Source: Lachnospiraceae bacterium (GTDB lineage: Bacteria; Bacillota; Clostridia; Lachnospirales; Lachnospiraceae). From it: 38,256 bases of DNA. Location: positions 1 to 38,256 of the forward strand of contig SVFL01000025.1 in NCBI GenBank assembly GCA_015056885.1. The letters are read 5' to 3'. Shown in pieces: positions 35,261 to 38,256 of the stretch (within the stretch, counting starts at the first letter, position 1; each line of letters opens with the position of its first letter). Both the position numbers and the translations under genes were made by a program. The notes under the pieces are model-generated. The model was given only the letters and a program-made list of their open reading frames with translations, searched no databases and was not told where the DNA came from.

Positions 35261-38032
35261 CTACTCCTTTCCAACACCCAATTCCTGCAACATATTCTGC
35301 ACCCATTCCGTTGCGCTGTCATACTCAAAATCAAGAGCATATGCAGCAATTTTCTCCATGTAAGGCTTTAAATCTTTTCCTTCATAAGAATAGTGCACTG
35401 CTTCTTCTGCCAGACGCGCAACCTCGTCACCATCAAAATCAGAGCATTTTTCTTGTATTTTAGTGATATATTCCTTGAGCAATCCTTCACTAATCGGCTT
35501 GGTTTCAATTTCTTCCTGTACCTCAGGCACCGCCGGTGCAGGCTCTTTTTCCGGCAAAAGTTTCATTCCGTCATTTAACACTCTACCATACAAATCAGAA
35601 AGTTCCTCATTGTGCTTTTCGATGGTACCATAATCTCCCGCCTTACCGGCAAGCTCCAGCTTTTTAGCCAATTCCGACAATTCAGACGCCCCTACACTCA
35701 TGGAGGAACTCTTGAGGGCATGCACCTCAATAATATAATTTTTCCAGTCCTTGCTACTGTACAACTGATTGATTAGTTTACGTTTCTCCCAACCCTTACG
35801 GATATACATCTCCAGGATTTCATAATACGCCTCTTCACTACCGCCTGTATAATGCAATCCTGTTGAAACAGAAATCAATTCACCATCCACAATCGGTTCT
35901 TTGCGCACAGCCGCATTTGCCTTGCCATCCACAGATACCGGCGGCATAATACAATCGTCAGGCAACCATGTCTTAAGTGTTCTGTCCAAAGTAGAAAGCT
36001 CAATAGGTTTCGCAACAAAATCGTTAAAACCTAATGCCAGAAATTTCTCCCTCACGCCATTTACAGCATTCGCAGTTAAAGCAATAATCGGAAGTTTCCT
36101 GTAATATTCATCCTCGCCCTTACGGATAATTCCGGTAGCCTCCACACCATCCATCTCCGGCATCATATGGTCCATAAATACCAAGTCAATATCCTTTGAC
36201 CGCAGCATGGATATAGCCGCTTTACCGCTGTCAGCTGTCATAATCTGCATATGATAGGGCTGCATAAGTCCTACAGCAACCTTTAAGTTAATGGGATTGT
36301 CATCCACTATCAAAACCCTGGCCTTGGGCGCAGAAAAACTGATAGAATTATTCCTGTGACCATTGGAATGATATGCAAGCTTTTCATTGTTGATAGCCAA
36401 TGCCGCTGACAAAGTATAAAAAGGCTTGTAAAGACATTTAATTCCTGCCGGAACCTCCACAGCCCCCATTACATCCTGAACCAAAATCACAGCCAGCTTC
36501 GAAGATATTTCCTTGAAATATTGCTTACTTTCAAGATATTCTTCTTTACCGATAAAGCAATGGGTCACATCTCCTGCTGCGATTATCTCCTGCAAACGTT
36601 CCAAAGAATTTGTATAGACAAAATTAACATTCAACTGATTGCTGATTTGTTGCATAATCTCTCTATATTTTTCAGAAACGGTTTTCTCCTCAAATTTATC
36701 CAGCTCGATATAAGCTACAACTTTTACCTTATCAACGTTTTTAACGCTAATGAACGGTCTTGCATCACTTACCTTAAGGGGGATAACAAAACTAAACGTT
36801 GAGCCTTTCCCGTACACACTGGATACATTAATAAATCCCCCCATTGCCCTAATCATTCTCTTCGAAATAGCGAGGCCCAGTCCGGTTCCCTCAATAGAAC
36901 GATTCTTACGGGTATCCACCTGTTGAAAACTTTCAAAAAGTTTCTCCAGATTTTCTTCCGTAATACCGATTCCCGAATCCTCCACTTCAACCTTCAGATT
37001 AATGCCGTATGCCTGCTTTGAAAAAGACAATCTCAGCATAATTGCACCTGTGTTGGTAAATTTGACTGCATTAGTCATCAGATTAATAATAATCTGGCGG
37101 ATTCTTGTTTCATCGCCTACCAACCCGCAGGGAATATTGGGATCTGCATGAACCAAAACCTCAATCTTTTTGTCGCCCTTTCGGTTCATAGTCATATTAA
37201 TGATATCATTGAGCGTAGAAGCAATATTAAACTCCGCTTCTATAATCTCCATCTTACCGGATTCTATTTTGGAGAAATCCAGAATATCATTTATAATTGC
37301 CAAAAGGCTTCGGCTGGAACTTTGAATATTAAAGCAATTATCACGCACCCCTTCACTGATATCGTGCTCACGCAAAATCAATTCACACATACCAATAATC
37401 GCATTCATAGGAGTACGAATCTCATGGCTCATATTGGCAAGAAAGTCGCTCTTTGTCCGGTTGGCATGCTCCGCATTTGCGATAAGCTCTTCCTGGCGCT
37501 GTCTATAGCCAAATACATGATACTGAATTACCATACATAACAGCAAATCGAAGAAATACACAATGGGAAATCTCAACAAATAGGTATCCGAATACGCATA
37601 CCCCAGTTCATGCAAGGGAGTCCACATATATGCCGCTATAGAAATTCCTAATATAACACCAATACCACCACCGTAGTATAAACCCAAGAAATATGTGGCC
37701 GCAGGAGGGATGAGCAACAACCATACAATACTGAAACCATCCACGCCACCGGTTACCAGAAAATACATCATTAGCAAATACGCAGTCGCTACGATTCCCA
37801 ACATTTGTATCTTCTTATTCTTGCTAAACGCAAAAAGAAGTGTACATATGGAAATCCAAATTCCGGCGCCACCCGAAATCAGAGCCATACTATAACACTG
37901 AACAATTATATTTACAATGCACATCCCCCATGTGACAACAGCAAAAAACAATCCACACACAAACAGAGTACGACCGTCCATGCGTCCGACATCTTCTTTA
38001 AATTTCTCAATAACCCCATCTCTTTTGCCCAC
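35261..38032 (-). CDS. Hybrid histidine kinase (membrane sensor, HisKA, HATPase, REC, HPt)
   Basis: This 923-aa protein has about six membrane helices (22-172) with short loops, HisKA with His203 in LANMSHEIRTPMN, an ATPase domain (NLMTNAVKFT, EDSGIGI, GTGLGLAI), a degenerate receiver-like region (435-545) lacking the acidic pocket, an intact receiver (571-690, Asp621 in FMDHMMPEMDG), and an HPt domain (His771 in EVHALKSSS). A full phosphorelay is thus in one chain, able to pass phosphate to the REC-GGDEF protein encoded downstream. The start is GTG with AGGAAGGA ahead. The sensed cue is unknown; the membrane part has no large outside domain. Confidence 0.93.
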   Translation of the reverse strand: MGKRDGVIEKFKEDVGRMDGRTLFVCGLFFAVVTWGMCIVNIIVQCYSMALISGGAGIWISICTLLFAFSKNKKIQMLGIVATAYLLMMYFLVTGGVDGFSIVWLLLIPPAATYFLGLYYGGGIGVILGISIAAYMWTPLHELGYAYSDTYLLRFPIVYFFDLLLCMVIQYHVFGYRQRQEELIANAEHANRTKSDFLANMSHEIRTPMNAIIGMCELILREHDISEGVRDNCFNIQSSSRSLLAIINDILDFSKIESGKMEIIEAEFNIASTLNDIINMTMNRKGDKKIEVLVHADPNIPCGLVGDETRIRQIIINLMTNAVKFTNTGAIMLRLSFSKQAYGINLKVEVEDSGIGITEENLEKLFESFQQVDTRKNRSIEGTGLGLAISKRMIRAMGGFINVSSVYGKGSTFSFVIPLKVSDARPFISVKNVDKVKVVAYIELDKFEEKTVSEKYREIMQQISNQLNVNFVYTNSLERLQEIIAAGDVTHCFIGKEEYLESKQYFKEISSKLAVILVQDVMGAVEVPAGIKCLYKPFYTLSAALAINNEKLAYHSNGHRNNSISFSAPKARVLIVDDNPINLKVAVGLMQPYHMQIMTADSGKAAISMLRSKDIDLVFMDHMMPEMDGVEATGIIRKGEDEYYRKLPIIALTANAVNGVREKFLALGFNDFVAKPIELSTLDRTLKTWLPDDCIMPPVSVDGKANAAVRKEPIVDGELISVSTGLHYTGGSEEAYYEILEMYIRKGWEKRKLINQLYSSKDWKNYIIEVHALKSSSMSVGASELSELAKKLELAGKAGDYGTIEKHNEELSDLYGRVLNDGMKLLPEKEPAPAVPEVQEEIETKPISEGLLKEYITKIQEKCSDFDGDEVARLAEEAVHYSYEGKDLKPYMEKIAAYALDFEYDSATEWVQNMLQELGVGKE

Positions 38033-38130
38033 TTTATTCTTTCCTTCCTATATGACAATATATGGTATATTATCCCATATTTTAACAATACAGGCAACAA
38101 AAATTCAAATAAGTTCTTCTTGCTCCACAC

Positions 38131-38168
38131 AAAAAAGAAGCACCCGCCACACCTGTCGGCATACTTCC
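38131..38168 (-). terminator. Likely terminator of a gene beyond the right edge
   Basis: On the minus strand GAAGTATGCCG pairs imperfectly with CGGGTGCTTC and runs into six T's. It would end a transcript from outside the window. The remaining bases to the right edge show no gene. Confidence 0.55.
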
Positions 38169-38256
38169 TTTTCTCACACATAATACTTGCATACATTATA
38201 TCGGTTCTTTAGTAAGTCACTTCTCCGTCATGAGACAACAAAGATACATTTCTTAC

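Noticed and set aside
37912..38196. 94-residue minus frame overlapping the start of the hybrid kinase
   Set aside because: Overlaps the kinase promoter and membrane-domain codons in another frame, with no ribosome site.

Overview
The window looks like a chromosomal segment of an anaerobic Firmicute in the Lachnospiraceae/Clostridia range. The evidence is protein style and content: TAXI-type TRAP transporter, CofE-like ligase, DegV, carboxynorspermidine-type polyamine enzymes, DUF6273, many GGDEF and REC proteins, and AGGAGG ribosome sites. This placement is inferred, not proven. No rRNA, tRNA, CRISPR array, transposase or phage gene was seen. Almost all genes are on the minus strand; only a zinc-ribbon membrane protein and a MATE exporter are on the plus strand.

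Layout from left to right. (1) 1-640 has no gene but carries short repeats, a minus promoter and a perfect 20-bp inverted repeat. (2) 645-11583 is a tightly packed minus-strand array. In transcription order it encodes a CheY-like receiver, a membrane diguanylate cyclase, a beta-lactamase-fold hydrolase, a TIR-TM-DUF6273 protein, a 1750-residue Rhs/YD protein with an exchangeable toxin tip, and an overlapping small gene at the immunity position. That last gene reads as an ABC ATPase that has lost every catalytic motif. (3) 11646-14766 is a TAXI TRAP transporter with a terminator-like hairpin between binding protein and permease. (4) 14883-16737 is a cytoplasmic sugar-sensor/GGDEF gene broken by a 9-base homopolymer. 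(5) 16977-18876 is the plus-strand zinc-ribbon and MATE pair. (6) 19093-25079 is a polyamine operon: speA, speE, speB, a 262-nt structured spacer, carboxynorspermidine dehydrogenase, nspC. No speD is present. (7) 25513-25958 appears to be a stand-alone structured RNA with its own promoter and terminator. (8) 25988-31217 is an NAD-salvage operon: nicotinamidase-like hydrolase, PRPP synthase, NadV, NadE, NrtR-type Nudix regulator, macro domain. Its promoter carries two identical palindromes, one exactly filling the -35/-10 spacer. (9) 31329-32808 has a 36-residue gene and a CofE-like protein. (10) 33020-38032 is a signalling operon: hybrid histidine kinase, DegV, REC-GGDEF-GGDEF.

The parts most likely to be new are the Rhs toxin tip with its pseudo-ABC partner, the unassigned RNA at 25.5-25.9 kb, the structured spacer in the polyamine operon, and the NrtR-type operator pair. 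All motif reading was done by eye; no homology or structure search was run.
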